From assembly GCF_034932365.1 (NCBI RefSeq), contig NZ_JAYGHR010000072.1:41446-105445 (forward strand): a DNA stretch of 64,000 bases. The letters run 5' to 3'. The stretch is from Capilliphycus robustus (GTDB lineage: Bacteria; Cyanobacteriota; Cyanobacteriia; Cyanobacteriales; Microcoleaceae). Positions 1-9,667 of this stretch are shown here, in pieces (positions within the stretch are counted from its first letter, which is position 1; the number at the start of each line of letters is the position of its first letter). Under the pieces are notes generated by a model. The model did not search any database, was not told where the DNA came from, and saw only the letters and a list, made by a program, of their open reading frames with translations. The position numbers and the translations under genes were made by a program.

Positions 1-694
1 TGGTGAGTTCGTTCTGTCGTCCAACAAACTTGACAACTCCACTATAGGGCAGATTTTCGGGAAAATTAATTGTATAATTATTGTTATCTTCTCTATCAGA
101 AACAAGGATAATTTCTTCGGGGTTAATTTGTTCTCGGTGTATGAGTTCGGGAATCTTTTCTTCCGAGATTTGACTCGTCATTAATACAGCTTTTGCTTGT
201 GTGAAAGCTTGTTGAACTGAACGTTTAGCAGCAATTGCACCGTAAAAAGTCGCCGCAAAATCAATAGCCGCTTGATCGTTAATGGCTGTATTCATGCCGA
301 TGACGCAATCAATAAATTCTGCGATCGCTTCCCCGATTGTTTTTGAATAACAAGCATTCCAGAGAACTACTTTAATATTATCTTTGCTAACCGTAGAAAA
401 TAATTCTTTAATTGCTTCTGTACTAACCGCTTGGGGTTGATCATATTTGTCGAGTAATATAATTTCACCTGTGTTGCTTCCGTGACCGCTAAAATGAACA
501 ATATGGGGTTTATATTCGTTCAAATTTTGGATCAGTTCATCGAAGCGTACCGCCCAAGCTTTTTCAAATTCAAGATAGTCTCGATTTTGAGAAGCCTGTA
601 TTTTATTCTTAATTTCTCTGATTTCTTTACCCAAATCTAAGGGCTGAGTTTGTTTGGGGTTCGAGGCGAGGAACAACACTTTGATCGGGTTCAT
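1..694 (-). CDS. CHAT-domain (caspase-like) protein, 5' part only
   Basis: This gene reads leftwards and leaves the window after 231 codons, so its C-terminus is not visible. The ATG at 694-692 opens a protein beginning MNPIKVLFLASNPK, a start typical of cyanobacterial CHAT proteins. The caspase/separase-type catalytic pair is present: His71 in HIVHFSGHGS and Cys115 in VVLWNACYS. The last visible residues, KFVGRQNEL, resemble the entry to a STAND/NB-ARC or AAA ATPase module, so the full protein is probably a CHAT protease fused to a signalling NTPase. Such proteins are cytoplasmic proteases in bacterial conflict or programmed-death pathways; the substrate cannot be told. The frame is open with no internal stop. 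The family call is firm; the downstream domain is inferred from a few residues. Confidence 0.85.
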   Translation of the reverse strand, partial: MNPIKVLFLASNPKQTQPLDLGKEIREIKNKIQASQNRDYLEFEKAWAVRFDELIQNLNEYKPHIVHFSGHGSNTGEIILLDKYDQPQAVSTEAIKELFSTVSKDNIKVVLWNACYSKTIGEAIAEFIDCVIGMNTAINDQAAIDFAATFYGAIAAKRSVQQAFTQAKAVLMTSQISEEKIPELIHREQINPEEIILVSDREDNNNYTINFPENLPYSGVVKFVGRQNELT

Positions 695-1327
695 ATTAGC
701 TCGACTTCCCGTTGGGTTGACTTTGTTCTCCATTTAGATAGCCGCGTCCGTCACGATTATACCACCTGTCATCATAGTATGAATCTTCTCCCCTCTCTTT
801 GCAGGAGAGGGGTTGGGGGAGAGGTCAAACCAGGGTAATCTTTATAAATAATTTTTCTTCATTTAGTTCATCCCAGGGAACCCAACTCTAAACCCCTCGC
901 CACATCCCCAACTTTAGATCAATTATAACCAATACTTATAATATCAGTGTTATTGTCAATTCATTAGTTTATCAATAAACTCATCTAATCTTTTAGGGTT
1001 GAATATTTAGACAAACCCGTGAATTTGTCTAAGTTATCAGTCGGATAAAAAATTTATGTTTACATTTCGTTGGGAAAAAACACATTACTTTGGGAGGATA
1101 GAGGTAAGGACTCTACCTCAAAAGCATTAAGCCATAAGCATGACTCTGTAAGGATTTTAGCTATTCTCGTTAATTCAGCGCGATCCCTTTGAGCAACACC
1201 TTGATTGCCGTATCCTCGTCCCCGGAGTCCCTCTGTCATCAAAAAAGTTTCTTTTCTACAATGTAATTAACAAAACTTCATGTATGATGGATGAAGTGAA
1301 CGCAATAGGTATTTATTCTCACGGATC
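695..1327. other. Intergenic region between the CHAT gene and ndhD
   Basis: This spacer separates the divergent CHAT gene and ndhD. It holds a C/G-rich hairpin (790-812), AT-rich sequence, and a minus-strand ORF at 1242-1060 with no convincing ribosome site. That ORF starts MTEGLRGRGYG, which loosely recalls the C-terminal tail of TnpB proteins, but it lacks a zinc finger or catalytic residues and is not called as a gene. A TATGAT hexamer at 1283-1288 could be the -10 of the ndhD promoter; no good -35 is visible. Confidence 0.5.
790..812. repeat. Palindromic C/G-rich hairpin
   Basis: Perfect 8-bp arms CCCCTCTC (790-797) and GAGAGGGG (805-812) enclose a 7-nt loop. It is followed by GGTTGGGGGAGAG, which could pair alternatively. 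It lies just upstream of the CHAT start and resembles the short palindromes scattered in Oscillatoriales spacers. No function can be assigned. Confidence 0.6.
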
Positions 1328-2950
1328 ATGAGCAGTCAACTTCCCTGGCTAACCACGATTATCTTGTTGCCCCTCCTGGCATCCCTGGCTATTCCTATTC
1401 TCCCAGATAAAGAAGGTCGCACCATCCGTTGGTATGCACTCGGAGTGGGGTTATTAGACCTAGCCTTAATAGTATTCTGCTTCTGGACTCACTACAACTT
1501 AGACAATTCCGGCTTCCAACTCAGCGAAACCTACGCTTGGATACCGCAACTGGGACTCAACTGGTCCGTCGCCGTTGATGGCCTCTCAATGCCCCTCATC
1601 GCCCTCACAGGTTTCGTCAACACCCTAGCAATACTCGCGTCGTGGAATGTTACCAAAAAGCCACGACTTTTTTATAGCTTAATGTTGGTGTTGTACAGCG
1701 CCCAACTCGGAGTTTTTGCCGCACAGGACTTGCTTTTATTCTTCCTGATGTGGGAATTGGAATTAGTACCCGTATATTTATTAATCTCTATTTGGGGCGG
1801 ACAAAAACGCCTTTACGCTGCAACTAAATTCATCCTTTACACTGCACTCGGTTCTGTTTTCATTCTCGCTGCCGCTTTTGCAATGGCGTTTTATGGCGGT
1901 AATGTCACCTTCGACATGACCGAACTTTCCCACAAAAATTATCCCATTTTCCTAGAACTTTTACTCTACGCAGGGTTCATCATTGCTTATGGTGTAAAAC
2001 TCCCAATTTTCCCGCTTCATACTTGGCTACCTGATGCCCACAGCGAAGCTTCTGCACCTGTTTCGATGATTTTGGCTGGTGTTTTATTAAAGATGGGAGG
2101 TTATGGGTTAATTCGGATGAACATTGAAATGTTGCCGAATGCTCACCTGTATTTTGCACCTGTCCTGGCTATTTTAGGAGTCGTTAATATTGTTTACGGT
2201 GGGTTAAGTGCCTTCGCCCAAACTAACTTAAAACGACGTCTGGCTTATTCCTCAATTTCTCACATGGGTTTTGTTCTCATCGGTATCGCTTCCTTAACTG
2301 AGTTGGGATTAAATGGTGCCGTACTTCAGATGATTTCTCATGGTTTAATTGCGGCAATGTTGTTCTTCCTCACAGGTGTTACCTACGAACGGACTCATAC
2401 CTTGATGATGGAAAAATTGGGGGGTATTGCTGAGTCAATGCCGAAAGTATTTGCACTGTTTACCGCAGGCGCAATGGCATCCTTAGCATTACCGGGAATG
2501 AGCGGTTTTGCGGGTGAGTTGAGCGTCTTTTTAGGAATTACCACCAGCAATGTTTATAACTCTAACTTTAAGGTGGTTGTTATCGGTTTAGCCGCAGTTG
2601 GCTTGATTTTAACTCCGATTTATTTACTCAACCTATTGCGTCAAGTCTTCTACGGACAAAATAGCTTTGGTTTGATTATTGACGATTATCAGGGAGATGC
2701 TAAACCTCGGGAAGTTGCGATCGCGGTTTGTTTACTGCTTCCGATTATCGGAATTGGAGTTTATCCGAAGTTAGCTACTCGTACCTATGATGTGAAAACC
2801 GTTGAAGTGGCTTCTCAAGTTCGTGAGAGCTTCCAGATTTTTGCTCAACAACAACGGGGTTCTGTGTTGTATTCTGGCGGTTATGTTGCACCTAAGATTC
2901 CTGAACCGACACAACAAGCGTTGTTTTCTAGCCTTGATGTAAATACCTAA
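1328..2950 (+). CDS. ndhD: NAD(P)H-quinone oxidoreductase subunit 4 (NdhD)
   Basis: Membrane antiporter-like subunit of the cyanobacterial NDH-1 complex, which passes electrons from ferredoxin to plastoquinone and pumps protons across the thylakoid or plasma membrane in respiration and cyclic electron flow. The 540 residues form about 14 hydrophobic helices. Family landmarks include FFLMWELELVPVYLL (about 140-155), where the charged Glu of the proton path lies, and PLHTWLPDAHSEASAPVSM with HTWLPDAH, the Complex I NuoM/NdhD signature. Length and full colinearity suggest the NdhD1-type (respiratory/cyclic) rather than the CO2-uptake NdhD3/D4 type, but assignment among paralogues needs a tree. 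The ATG in ATCATGAGC gives the expected N-terminus. No other ndh gene adjoins it. Confidence 0.95.
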   Translation: MSSQLPWLTTIILLPLLASLAIPILPDKEGRTIRWYALGVGLLDLALIVFCFWTHYNLDNSGFQLSETYAWIPQLGLNWSVAVDGLSMPLIALTGFVNTLAILASWNVTKKPRLFYSLMLVLYSAQLGVFAAQDLLLFFLMWELELVPVYLLISIWGGQKRLYAATKFILYTALGSVFILAAAFAMAFYGGNVTFDMTELSHKNYPIFLELLLYAGFIIAYGVKLPIFPLHTWLPDAHSEASAPVSMILAGVLLKMGGYGLIRMNIEMLPNAHLYFAPVLAILGVVNIVYGGLSAFAQTNLKRRLAYSSISHMGFVLIGIASLTELGLNGAVLQMISHGLIAAMLFFLTGVTYERTHTLMMEKLGGIAESMPKVFALFTAGAMASLALPGMSGFAGELSVFLGITTSNVYNSNFKVVVIGLAAVGLILTPIYLLNLLRQVFYGQNSFGLIIDDYQGDAKPREVAIAVCLLLPIIGIGVYPKLATRTYDVKTVEVASQVRESFQIFAQQQRGSVLYSGGYVAPKIPEPTQQALFSSLDVNT

Positions 2951-3025
2951 GTTCCACACAATAATAAAAGCAACAAGAAGTTAAATAGAAGGGTGGGTTT
3001 GAGCAACTCACCCTTTACTATGGAA

Positions 3026-3049
3026 ACACAAAGATACAAAGACACAAAG
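3026..3049. repeat. Short tandem repeat, 3 x 8 bp (AYACAAAG)
   Basis: Three head-to-tail octamers (ACACAAAG, ATACAAAG, ACACAAAG) sit in the spacer between the convergent ndhD and TPR-protease genes. Related ACACAAAG/CTTTGTGT motifs recur at 37110-37207, 51417-51451 and 54321-54377. Confidence 0.6.
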
Positions 3050-3100
3050 AGAGAAAATCTAGTGATCAAGTGACTGGTACTGATAGGAAGTTGCGTTCTA

Positions 3101-4594
3101 TCATGTTAAAGGACGATATTGAAATTCTATTTCATCCGACAGAATGAGCGTGTTATAGTTTCGTAAGAAATCCTGCCCTAGCCGAGGATAGCTGAAGCTA
3201 TTGTCTGCTATTGCGACCTGCAAACAAATGGCGATCGCCTTGCCAACAGAAATAGATTCAACCCAGCCTGCTGGTGCTTGGATCAGTGAGCCATTAATAC
3301 TGCGGAATCTGATTAACCCGACCGGCTTAATTCCCAGACTTTGGGCAATTCTTTGAGTAATAACTGTAATTGATGCTCCCGTATCTAGTACGACATCAAA
3401 GCGTTGTTGATTGTTGAAGTTTGCCTCGATCACTGGGGATTTCCAGGCATAATGTTTGATCGGCACCCGAACAATCTGCTTCTGGGCTGCGATGCTTGCT
3501 TCTTTGTGGCGCTTGAGCGTTTCTTGGAGGGATTTCAACTGAGTAACTATTCGCTGGTGCGCTGCCCAATTTCCATCATTAAAATACAACTCTGCCGCTC
3601 GTTTATAGTCGGCTTTAGCCCCCTCAAATTCGCTGATTGCTTGTTGGACTTCAGCACGGGCTGCGAGGATTTCTGGGTGTTCACAGTCAATACCCAGGGC
3701 GTTAGAGTAGTCTTTGAAAGCGTTTTCCCAGTCTCCAAGCTGGCGGTAACAATTCCCCCGTTGCTGGAAGAGGTTGGCATTATTTGACTCTTGAGCAATC
3801 AGGTTAGTAAAGTCAGTAATTGCCCCGTCAATATCTCCTAACGAAAGGCGGATAATTCCCCTCTGTATGCGGATTTCCCGGTTTTCGGGCTGTACTTTGA
3901 GCGCACGGGCTATATTTTCAACGGCAGCTTGAGTATTGCCCAACTTGGCTTGGACAATGGCTCGTTGACAAAGGGCTTCCGCACAATTGGGTTCAATATC
4001 TAACAACCAATCTAGATCAGCCAGCGCTTCGGAAAAATTGCCCTGTTCAGTTTTTACAGTGGCTTGCTGAATAAAATCTTGGGGGGCGGTGAAGGTAACG
4101 GATTGTGCTTTTGGTGCAGTGGCTTGCTCAATCACAAACAAAGATTCAATTTGTTGAAGACAGGATTGGGCTGCTGACTTGTCTTGTTGTTCAATATAGC
4201 AGCGAACAGCCTGTTTGTATGCTGTAATTGCCTGTTCAGTATTTCCCACTTGTCGATAGGCTTTACCCAAAAGCTGGTAGGCTGCTGCAAATCTGGGCGC
4301 TAATCGTGTTGCTTGCTGGGCATCTATGATCGCGGCGGGGGCTGCATCCATCATCAAATAGATCAAACCTCGCTTCAGAAATGCTTCGATTGTGGGTTGG
4401 AGACGAAGTACCTCAGTATAATCAGCGAGTGCGCCCTGTAAATCCCCCAGTTTGACTCGTAGCTTCCCCCTTTGATAAAGAGCATCAGCAAACTCAGGAT
4501 GCTCATTGAGAGCTTGATCCAGGCTCTGCAATGCTCCTGCTAGATCTCCTGCTTGAAGCTGTTCTAGTGCCTGGTGATACAGACTAGATGTCAT
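3101..4594 (-). CDS. TPR protein with C-terminal retropepsin-like aspartyl protease domain
   Basis: The N-terminal three quarters are tetratricopeptide repeats in two blocks, with the usual A..Y..G...G....A..D..A.. spacing. The last about 115 residues are a retroviral-type (gag-polyprotein) aspartyl protease domain: catalytic motif VVLDTGASITVIT, a typical strand pattern, and the C-terminal LGQDFL equivalent of the LG.DFL hallmark. Such domains act as dimers, each supplying one DTG Asp. No signal peptide is visible, so the protein is probably cytoplasmic, with TPRs recruiting a partner. I place the start at the ATG 4594, which has AAGGGG seven bases upstream and begins directly in the first TPR; an in-frame ATG at 4627 with GGAAG upstream would add 11 residues. 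The gene converges with ndhD. The substrate is unknown. Confidence 0.85.
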   Translation of the reverse strand: MTSSLYHQALEQLQAGDLAGALQSLDQALNEHPEFADALYQRGKLRVKLGDLQGALADYTEVLRLQPTIEAFLKRGLIYLMMDAAPAAIIDAQQATRLAPRFAAAYQLLGKAYRQVGNTEQAITAYKQAVRCYIEQQDKSAAQSCLQQIESLFVIEQATAPKAQSVTFTAPQDFIQQATVKTEQGNFSEALADLDWLLDIEPNCAEALCQRAIVQAKLGNTQAAVENIARALKVQPENREIRIQRGIIRLSLGDIDGAITDFTNLIAQESNNANLFQQRGNCYRQLGDWENAFKDYSNALGIDCEHPEILAARAEVQQAISEFEGAKADYKRAAELYFNDGNWAAHQRIVTQLKSLQETLKRHKEASIAAQKQIVRVPIKHYAWKSPVIEANFNNQQRFDVVLDTGASITVITQRIAQSLGIKPVGLIRFRSINGSLIQAPAGWVESISVGKAIAICLQVAIADNSFSYPRLGQDFLRNYNTLILSDEIEFQYRPLT

Positions 4595-4782
4595 AACTTT
4601 CCCCTTAACACTTCTATTAAGACTCATCTGGCTTCCGAAAATTTATGATAGTTTTCAGTTGAGGATAGGTGGGGGGTTGACAACCGTTAACCGGATGAAA
4701 TAATAGTTAAAATCAAGACGGAAGAGCATCTTTCATCTCTCCCGTCTGATGTTTTAAACGCTAACTGCTAAAAATTTAGAGT

Positions 4783-6147
4783 TTAGTGTCCGATACCAAT
4801 ATATTGGAATCCAGCTTTTTCTAACTGTTGGCGATCCAAGTAGTTCCGTCCATCAATCAATACAGCCGAGTGCATTAACTTCGCCATCTTACTGTAGTCG
4901 AGTTTCTGAAACTGTTCCCATTCAGTAATCACAACTAACGCATCGCAACCATCGGCTAACAGTTCGGGATCAGTTTCAACAATCACATTGGATAAACCAT
5001 GACGCATTCCGGTTTGAGAGATAATCGGATCGTAAGCTTTAACTTTGGCTCCCAAACGGTTCAGTTGTTCAATAATATTTAAAGCGGGAGCATCTCGCAA
5101 ATCATCGGTATCCGGTTTGAATGTTAAGCCTAACAATCCGATGGTTTTACCTTTGAGAATTTTCAGCATTTGTTGTAACTTTTCAACCGCCATTAACCGT
5201 TGACGATTGTTCACTTCAACAGCCGCTTTTAACAACTGCGCTTCATAATTGTAGTCATCGGCGGTATGAATTAAGGCTGAAACATCCTTCGGGAAACAAG
5301 AACCCCCCCAACCAATTCCTGCTTGTAAGAACTTACTCCCAATTCGTGAGTCTAAGCCAATACCAACTGCAACCTGTTTAACATCTGCTCCGACGCGATC
5401 GCAAATATTGGCAATTTCATTAATAAAGCTAATTTTAGTTGCTAAGAAAGAATTCGCCGCATATTTCACCATCTCGGCTGAACTGAGATCCGTCATCACA
5501 ACTGGAACCGCAGGTAAAGTCGGATCTTCAGCACACTTACGCTCTATAATCGGTGTATAAAGCTCTTGCATCATCTCCAATGCTTTTTGGCTATTGCTCC
5601 CCAAAACAATCCGATCAGGGTTAAACGTGTCATAAATTGCTGAACCTTCTCGCAAAAATTCGGGGTTACTCACCACATCAAATTCAACTTCTACTGTTCC
5701 GCTTCCTCCCTGTTGCTTTTGTTGTTCAGCAACTCCATCGAGAACAATCATCCGCACCCAGTCACCCGAACCAATCGGTACCGTTGACTTATTCACAACC
5801 ACTTTGTAACCTGTGCTTAAGTGAGAACCAATTCCACGAGCTACAGCTTCGACATAGCGAGTATCACTTTCACCTGTTGGTAAAGCCGGAGTTCCAACCG
5901 CAATAAATAATATATCCCCGTGACTCACCCCTTCGGCTAAATCCGAAGTAAAGGACAAGCGTCCTTCCTCCATATTTTTCTTCATTAATTCTGATAAACC
6001 CGGTTCATAAATCGGTGACTGTCCGGATCTCATCAATTTGACTTTTTCTTCGTTATTATCTACGCAGAGTACATCGTGGCCAGTATGAGCGAGGCACACT
6101 CCAGTTACTAAGCCAACATATCCAGTACCAATCACACAAACTCGCAT
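4783..6147 (-). CDS. ugd: UDP-glucose 6-dehydrogenase
   Basis: Cytoplasmic NAD-dependent enzyme oxidising UDP-glucose twice to UDP-glucuronate, a precursor for exopolysaccharide and for UDP-xylose. The 454 residues match the family length. The N-terminal Rossmann motif is GTGYVGLVTG (residues 7-16), the catalytic Cys lies in GGSCFPKD, and the C-terminal substrate domain contains GLTFKPDTDDLRDAP. The next gene upstream, on the same strand with a 122-bp gap before this start, encodes the enzyme that consumes its product, so the two form a UDP-glucuronate to UDP-xylose module, possibly one operon. The start is an ATG giving the usual MRVCVIGTGYVG. Nothing is odd about it. Confidence 0.96.
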   Translation of the reverse strand: MRVCVIGTGYVGLVTGVCLAHTGHDVLCVDNNEEKVKLMRSGQSPIYEPGLSELMKKNMEEGRLSFTSDLAEGVSHGDILFIAVGTPALPTGESDTRYVEAVARGIGSHLSTGYKVVVNKSTVPIGSGDWVRMIVLDGVAEQQKQQGGSGTVEVEFDVVSNPEFLREGSAIYDTFNPDRIVLGSNSQKALEMMQELYTPIIERKCAEDPTLPAVPVVMTDLSSAEMVKYAANSFLATKISFINEIANICDRVGADVKQVAVGIGLDSRIGSKFLQAGIGWGGSCFPKDVSALIHTADDYNYEAQLLKAAVEVNNRQRLMAVEKLQQMLKILKGKTIGLLGLTFKPDTDDLRDAPALNIIEQLNRLGAKVKAYDPIISQTGMRHGLSNVIVETDPELLADGCDALVVITEWEQFQKLDYSKMAKLMHSAVLIDGRNYLDRQQLEKAGFQYIGIGH

Positions 6148-6269
6148 AATAATGATATCCTCATTCTATGAACGAAACAAAAAAGCAATATCGTTTTAGA
6201 TGACCTGGGTTTCTGATCATCTTACTGGGATTCAAATGGTATCGCTGCCTGATGAATCCTATTTCTATT

Positions 6270-7217
6270 CTATTGTTGTTTAGACTTTTCCTCGAAAATT
6301 CGTTGGCGGAAGTCCTCAATCGTCAAGTTTAAGCCGTCTTCTAGTCCAATAGTCGGTTCCCAATTCAAGTAAGTTTTGGCTTTGGTGATGTCCGGTTGTC
6401 TTTGTCTGGGGTCGTCTTGAGGAAGCGGTTTAAATTGAATTTCCGCATCAGGATTAATCATGTGCTGAATTTTTTGTGCTAATTCCAGGATGGTATATTC
6501 ATCGGGATTTCCCATATTCACAGGGCCAATATAATCCCCATTCATCAAACGCATCAACCCTTCTACCAAGTCAGACACATAGCAAAAGCTGCGAGTTTGA
6601 GAACCATCGCCGTAGACCGTTAACGGAATTCCTTGCAAAGCTTGTACCACAAAGTTACTCACGACTCGACCATCATGTTCTAACATTCGAGGTCCATAGG
6701 TATTAAAAATCCGAGCGACTCGAATATCGACCCCATTTTGGCGGTGATAGTCAAAGGCTAAGGTTTCAGCAACTCGTTTACCTTCATCGTAACAACTGCG
6801 AATCCCAATCGGATTGACATTTCCCCGATAGTCTTCTGTTTGAGGATGTACATCGGGATCGCCATACACTTCGGAAGTTGAAGCCAGCAAAAACCGTGCT
6901 TTTACCCGTTTGGCTAACCCCAGCATATTTAGGGTTCCCAGTACATTGGTTTTAATGGTTTTGACGGGGTTGTACTGATAATGAACCGGAGATGCCGGAC
7001 AAGCCAAATGGTAGATTTGATCGGCTTCTATCCGAATCGGTTCTGTGATATCATGGCGTATCAATTCAAAGTAAGGATTTCCCAGCCATTTAATTAGGTT
7101 TCGTTTCGTACCTGTAAAGAAATTATCCAGGCATACAACCTCATGTCCCTGTTGCATCAGGCGATCAATGAGGTGTGAACCGATGAAACCTGCTCCGCCT
7201 GTTATTAAAATTCTCAT
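6270..7217 (-). CDS. UDP-glucuronate decarboxylase (UDP-xylose synthase type)
   Basis: Extended short-chain dehydrogenase that converts UDP-glucuronate to UDP-xylose (or its 4-keto intermediate) using bound NAD. It has the GGAGFIGSHL nucleotide motif at the N-terminus, the catalytic SxnYxxxK set (STSEVYGDP for Ser/Thr, SCYDEGKR for Tyr and Lys), and the family block RVARIFNTYGPRM. It fits UXS/UGD-decarboxylase better than dTDP-glucose dehydratase because of the HLACPASPVHYQ segment. The ATG at 7217 gives the family N-terminus MRILITGG; the frame extends 15 codons upstream to a TTG at 7262, but those residues do not fit the fold. It lies directly upstream of ugd on the same strand, so it is likely to be co-transcribed with it. 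Confidence 0.9.
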   Translation of the reverse strand: MRILITGGAGFIGSHLIDRLMQQGHEVVCLDNFFTGTKRNLIKWLGNPYFELIRHDITEPIRIEADQIYHLACPASPVHYQYNPVKTIKTNVLGTLNMLGLAKRVKARFLLASTSEVYGDPDVHPQTEDYRGNVNPIGIRSCYDEGKRVAETLAFDYHRQNGVDIRVARIFNTYGPRMLEHDGRVVSNFVVQALQGIPLTVYGDGSQTRSFCYVSDLVEGLMRLMNGDYIGPVNMGNPDEYTILELAQKIQHMINPDAEIQFKPLPQDDPRQRQPDITKAKTYLNWEPTIGLEDGLNLTIEDFRQRIFEEKSKQQ

Positions 7218-7852
7218 TGCTGCAAGTACCACGCCAACGTAGAGGTTAATTCCATAGTACAAAACTCTGGCTTGAAATCCAAATCAACAGAAGTTGAGCT
7301 TTGGGGTTTACTGTATTAACTTGATGCAACGCTAAATTCCCTGACAAAATTTCAGCCCAACTGAGTCAAACTTTCAAAGGGCAAATTGAACAATCCAACC
7401 AAATCCATCGCATCACATTTCTATGTCATTGTCAATGGGAACAAACGATTATTTGATTGTTGCGTTCCAACTCGTTTTTCCCGCAAATTTCGCGATTTTT
7501 TTTCCTAGACCCTCTTGACTTTTTCGGGCTGCTCCGGGTATTATTATTTTATAATGGGATGGTCGCGAAAAAAATATTTTTATCAATACCCGATTATAAA
7601 ATACACTATTAATAATTTATCAGTATCCCCGACCCCTTGTCAACCCCAAACCGATGCGAATCTGAACTCAAATTTTGAAAAAAAATGCGACAACAACAAG
7701 CAACAGGAGTTAGGGTTTAGGCCAGGGCCGTTTCGTTCTAAGTTAAAAATTGCCGGGGTTCCGGGGGCGGTGGGGAGAAGACTTTCCATCTCCCTACCTC
7801 CCTACCTCCCCACTCAGACAGGCTCAATCAAAAATGATCATGTGGGAGTACA
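7218..7852. other. Intergenic region between the UDP-sugar genes and lepA
   Basis: No convincing gene. A plus-strand ORF at 7515-7865 (116 codons) runs through AT-rich and low-complexity DNA, has no family resemblance and ends inside the 3' end of lepA; I reject it. Around 7760-7812 there is a C-rich run with CTCCCTAC repeated in tandem, downstream of lepA. Confidence 0.5.
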
Positions 7853-9667
7853 TCACGATTCTTGATTTAATCGCAATACCGCCATAAACGCTTCTTGGGG
7901 AACATCAACTGATCCTAGAGACTTCATGCGTTTTTTCCCTTTTGCTTGTTTGGCGAGTAATTTCTTCTTGCGACTGATATCTCCCCCGTAACACTTGGCT
8001 AACACATCTTTTCGCAACGCCGGAATATGTTCACTCGCAATCACTTTAGACCCAATCGCGGCTTGCAGAGGCACCTTAAACTGATGACGAGGAATCAACT
8101 CTTTCAACTTCTCGACCATTCCTCGACCGACATTATAAGCCTTATCTCGGTGAACAATCATCGAAAGGGAATCGACCGGATCACCATTGATCAACAGATC
8201 CAACTTGACTAAAGGATTCACCCGATAGCCAATCAAATGATACTCCATACTCGCATAGCCCCGAGTCCGAGACTTCATCTGATCAAAGAAATCCGTCACC
8301 ACTTCCGCCAGGGGAACTTCATAGACTAGGGTTGTCCGTCCCTGGGTCAAATATTTCATGTCTTTGAAATCACCCCGACGAGTTTGACCCAAATCCATCA
8401 ATGTTCCCACATATTCTTCGGGGGTAATCATTTCTACCCGCACATAGGGTTCTTCGATCTTTTCTCGCTGATTGGGTTCGGGTAAATTGCTGGGGTTATC
8501 TATCATTAACACTTCCCCTTTTAAGGTCGTTACTTGATAAACAACGGAGGGAGAAGTCACAATTAAATCAAGATCATATTCCCGTTCTAAACGTTCCTGC
8601 ACGATTTCCATATGCAGTAAACCTAAAAACCCGCAGCGAAACCCAAATCCCATCGCCGTTGAGGTTTCCGGTTCATAAGAAAGAGCTGAATCATTCAACT
8701 TTAGTTTATCAAGGGCTTCGCGAAGCTCAGGAAATTGATCGGAATCTGTCGGAAACAAGCCACAAAATACCATCGGATTTGCTTCTTTGTAACCGGGTAA
8801 GGGTGATTCTGCGGCATCCTTGGCTAATGTAATTGTATCTCCAACTCGGGCATCTTCAACGGCTTTAATTGCTGCGGCTAAATAACCCACTTCTCCGGCG
8901 TGAAGTTCATCAACGGGTTTTTGAGTCGGAGACAAAACGCCTATTTCATCAATTTCGTATTCTTTTTGGGAAGCCATTAAACGGATGCGATCGCCTTTTT
9001 TCAGACGACCATCCATGACTCTAAAATAAACAATTACACCTCGATAACTATCGTAGTAGCTATCAAAAATTAACGCCCGTAACTTTTGGGAAACGGTATC
9101 TTGAGGAGCTGGAATTAATTGAACAATTGACTCTAAGATTTCATTAATGCCAATTCCTTCTTTAGCCGAGGCTAAAATCGCGCCTGAGCAGTCTAAACCG
9201 ATAATTTCTTCGATTTCTCCCTTGACTCGTTCAGGTTCGGCTCCGGGTAAATCTATTTTATTTAATACCGGGATAATCTCTAGGTTATTTTCGAGCGCGA
9301 GATAAACATTTGCCAAGGTTTGAGCTTCTACCCCCTGAGAAGCATCTACGACGAGTAACGCGCCTTCACAAGCGGCGAGACTTCGCGACACTTCATAGGA
9401 AAAATCCACATGACCCGGAGTATCAATCAGATTCAGCACATAATGATTGCCATCTTTTGCCGTATAATCCATACGAGCCGCTTGCAACTTGATGGTAATG
9501 CCGCGCTCTCGTTCCAAATCCATCGAATCGAGGAACTGCTCTTTCATCTCCCGTTGAGCCACTGTACCTGTCTCTTGTAACAGGCGATCGGCTAAGGTTG
9601 ACTTTCCGTGATCAATGTGAGCAATAATTGAAAAGTTGCGAATCCGAGAAACAGGAACGTTTGTCAT
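7853..9667 (-). CDS. lepA: Elongation factor 4 (LepA), ribosomal back-translocase GTPase
   Basis: Translational GTPase that acts on stalled or mistranslocated ribosomes. The 604 residues are the standard length. G-motifs are intact: G1 AHIDHGKSTL, G2 within RGITIK, G3 DTPGHVDF, G4 NKIDLP. The LepA-specific C-terminal domain is present, with CYGGDISRKKKLLAKQ near the end, and the C-terminus is full length. Starts at an ATG with the typical MTNVPVSRIRNFSIIAHIDHGKS. It is flanked by a 200-bp spacer on its 5' side and appears monocistronic. Confidence 0.98.
   Translation of the reverse strand: MTNVPVSRIRNFSIIAHIDHGKSTLADRLLQETGTVAQREMKEQFLDSMDLERERGITIKLQAARMDYTAKDGNHYVLNLIDTPGHVDFSYEVSRSLAACEGALLVVDASQGVEAQTLANVYLALENNLEIIPVLNKIDLPGAEPERVKGEIEEIIGLDCSGAILASAKEGIGINEILESIVQLIPAPQDTVSQKLRALIFDSYYDSYRGVIVYFRVMDGRLKKGDRIRLMASQKEYEIDEIGVLSPTQKPVDELHAGEVGYLAAAIKAVEDARVGDTITLAKDAAESPLPGYKEANPMVFCGLFPTDSDQFPELREALDKLKLNDSALSYEPETSTAMGFGFRCGFLGLLHMEIVQERLEREYDLDLIVTSPSVVYQVTTLKGEVLMIDNPSNLPEPNQREKIEEPYVRVEMITPEEYVGTLMDLGQTRRGDFKDMKYLTQGRTTLVYEVPLAEVVTDFFDQMKSRTRGYASMEYHLIGYRVNPLVKLDLLINGDPVDSLSMIVHRDKAYNVGRGMVEKLKELIPRHQFKVPLQAAIGSKVIASEHIPALRKDVLAKCYGGDISRKKKLLAKQAKGKKRMKSLGSVDVPQEAFMAVLRLNQES

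Noticed and set aside
1060..1242. 60-residue minus-strand ORF (MTEGLRGRGYG...)
   Set aside because: No clear ribosome site, only vague resemblance to a TnpB tail, and nothing around it supports an element. It is described within the gap entry only.
3404..3787. 127-residue plus-strand ORF antisense to the TPR-protease gene
   Set aside because: It lies wholly opposite a strongly supported gene and its translation shows no family pattern.
7515..7865. 116-residue plus-strand ORF before lepA
   Set aside because: Composed of AT-rich and low-complexity DNA, no homology, and runs into the lepA 3' end.
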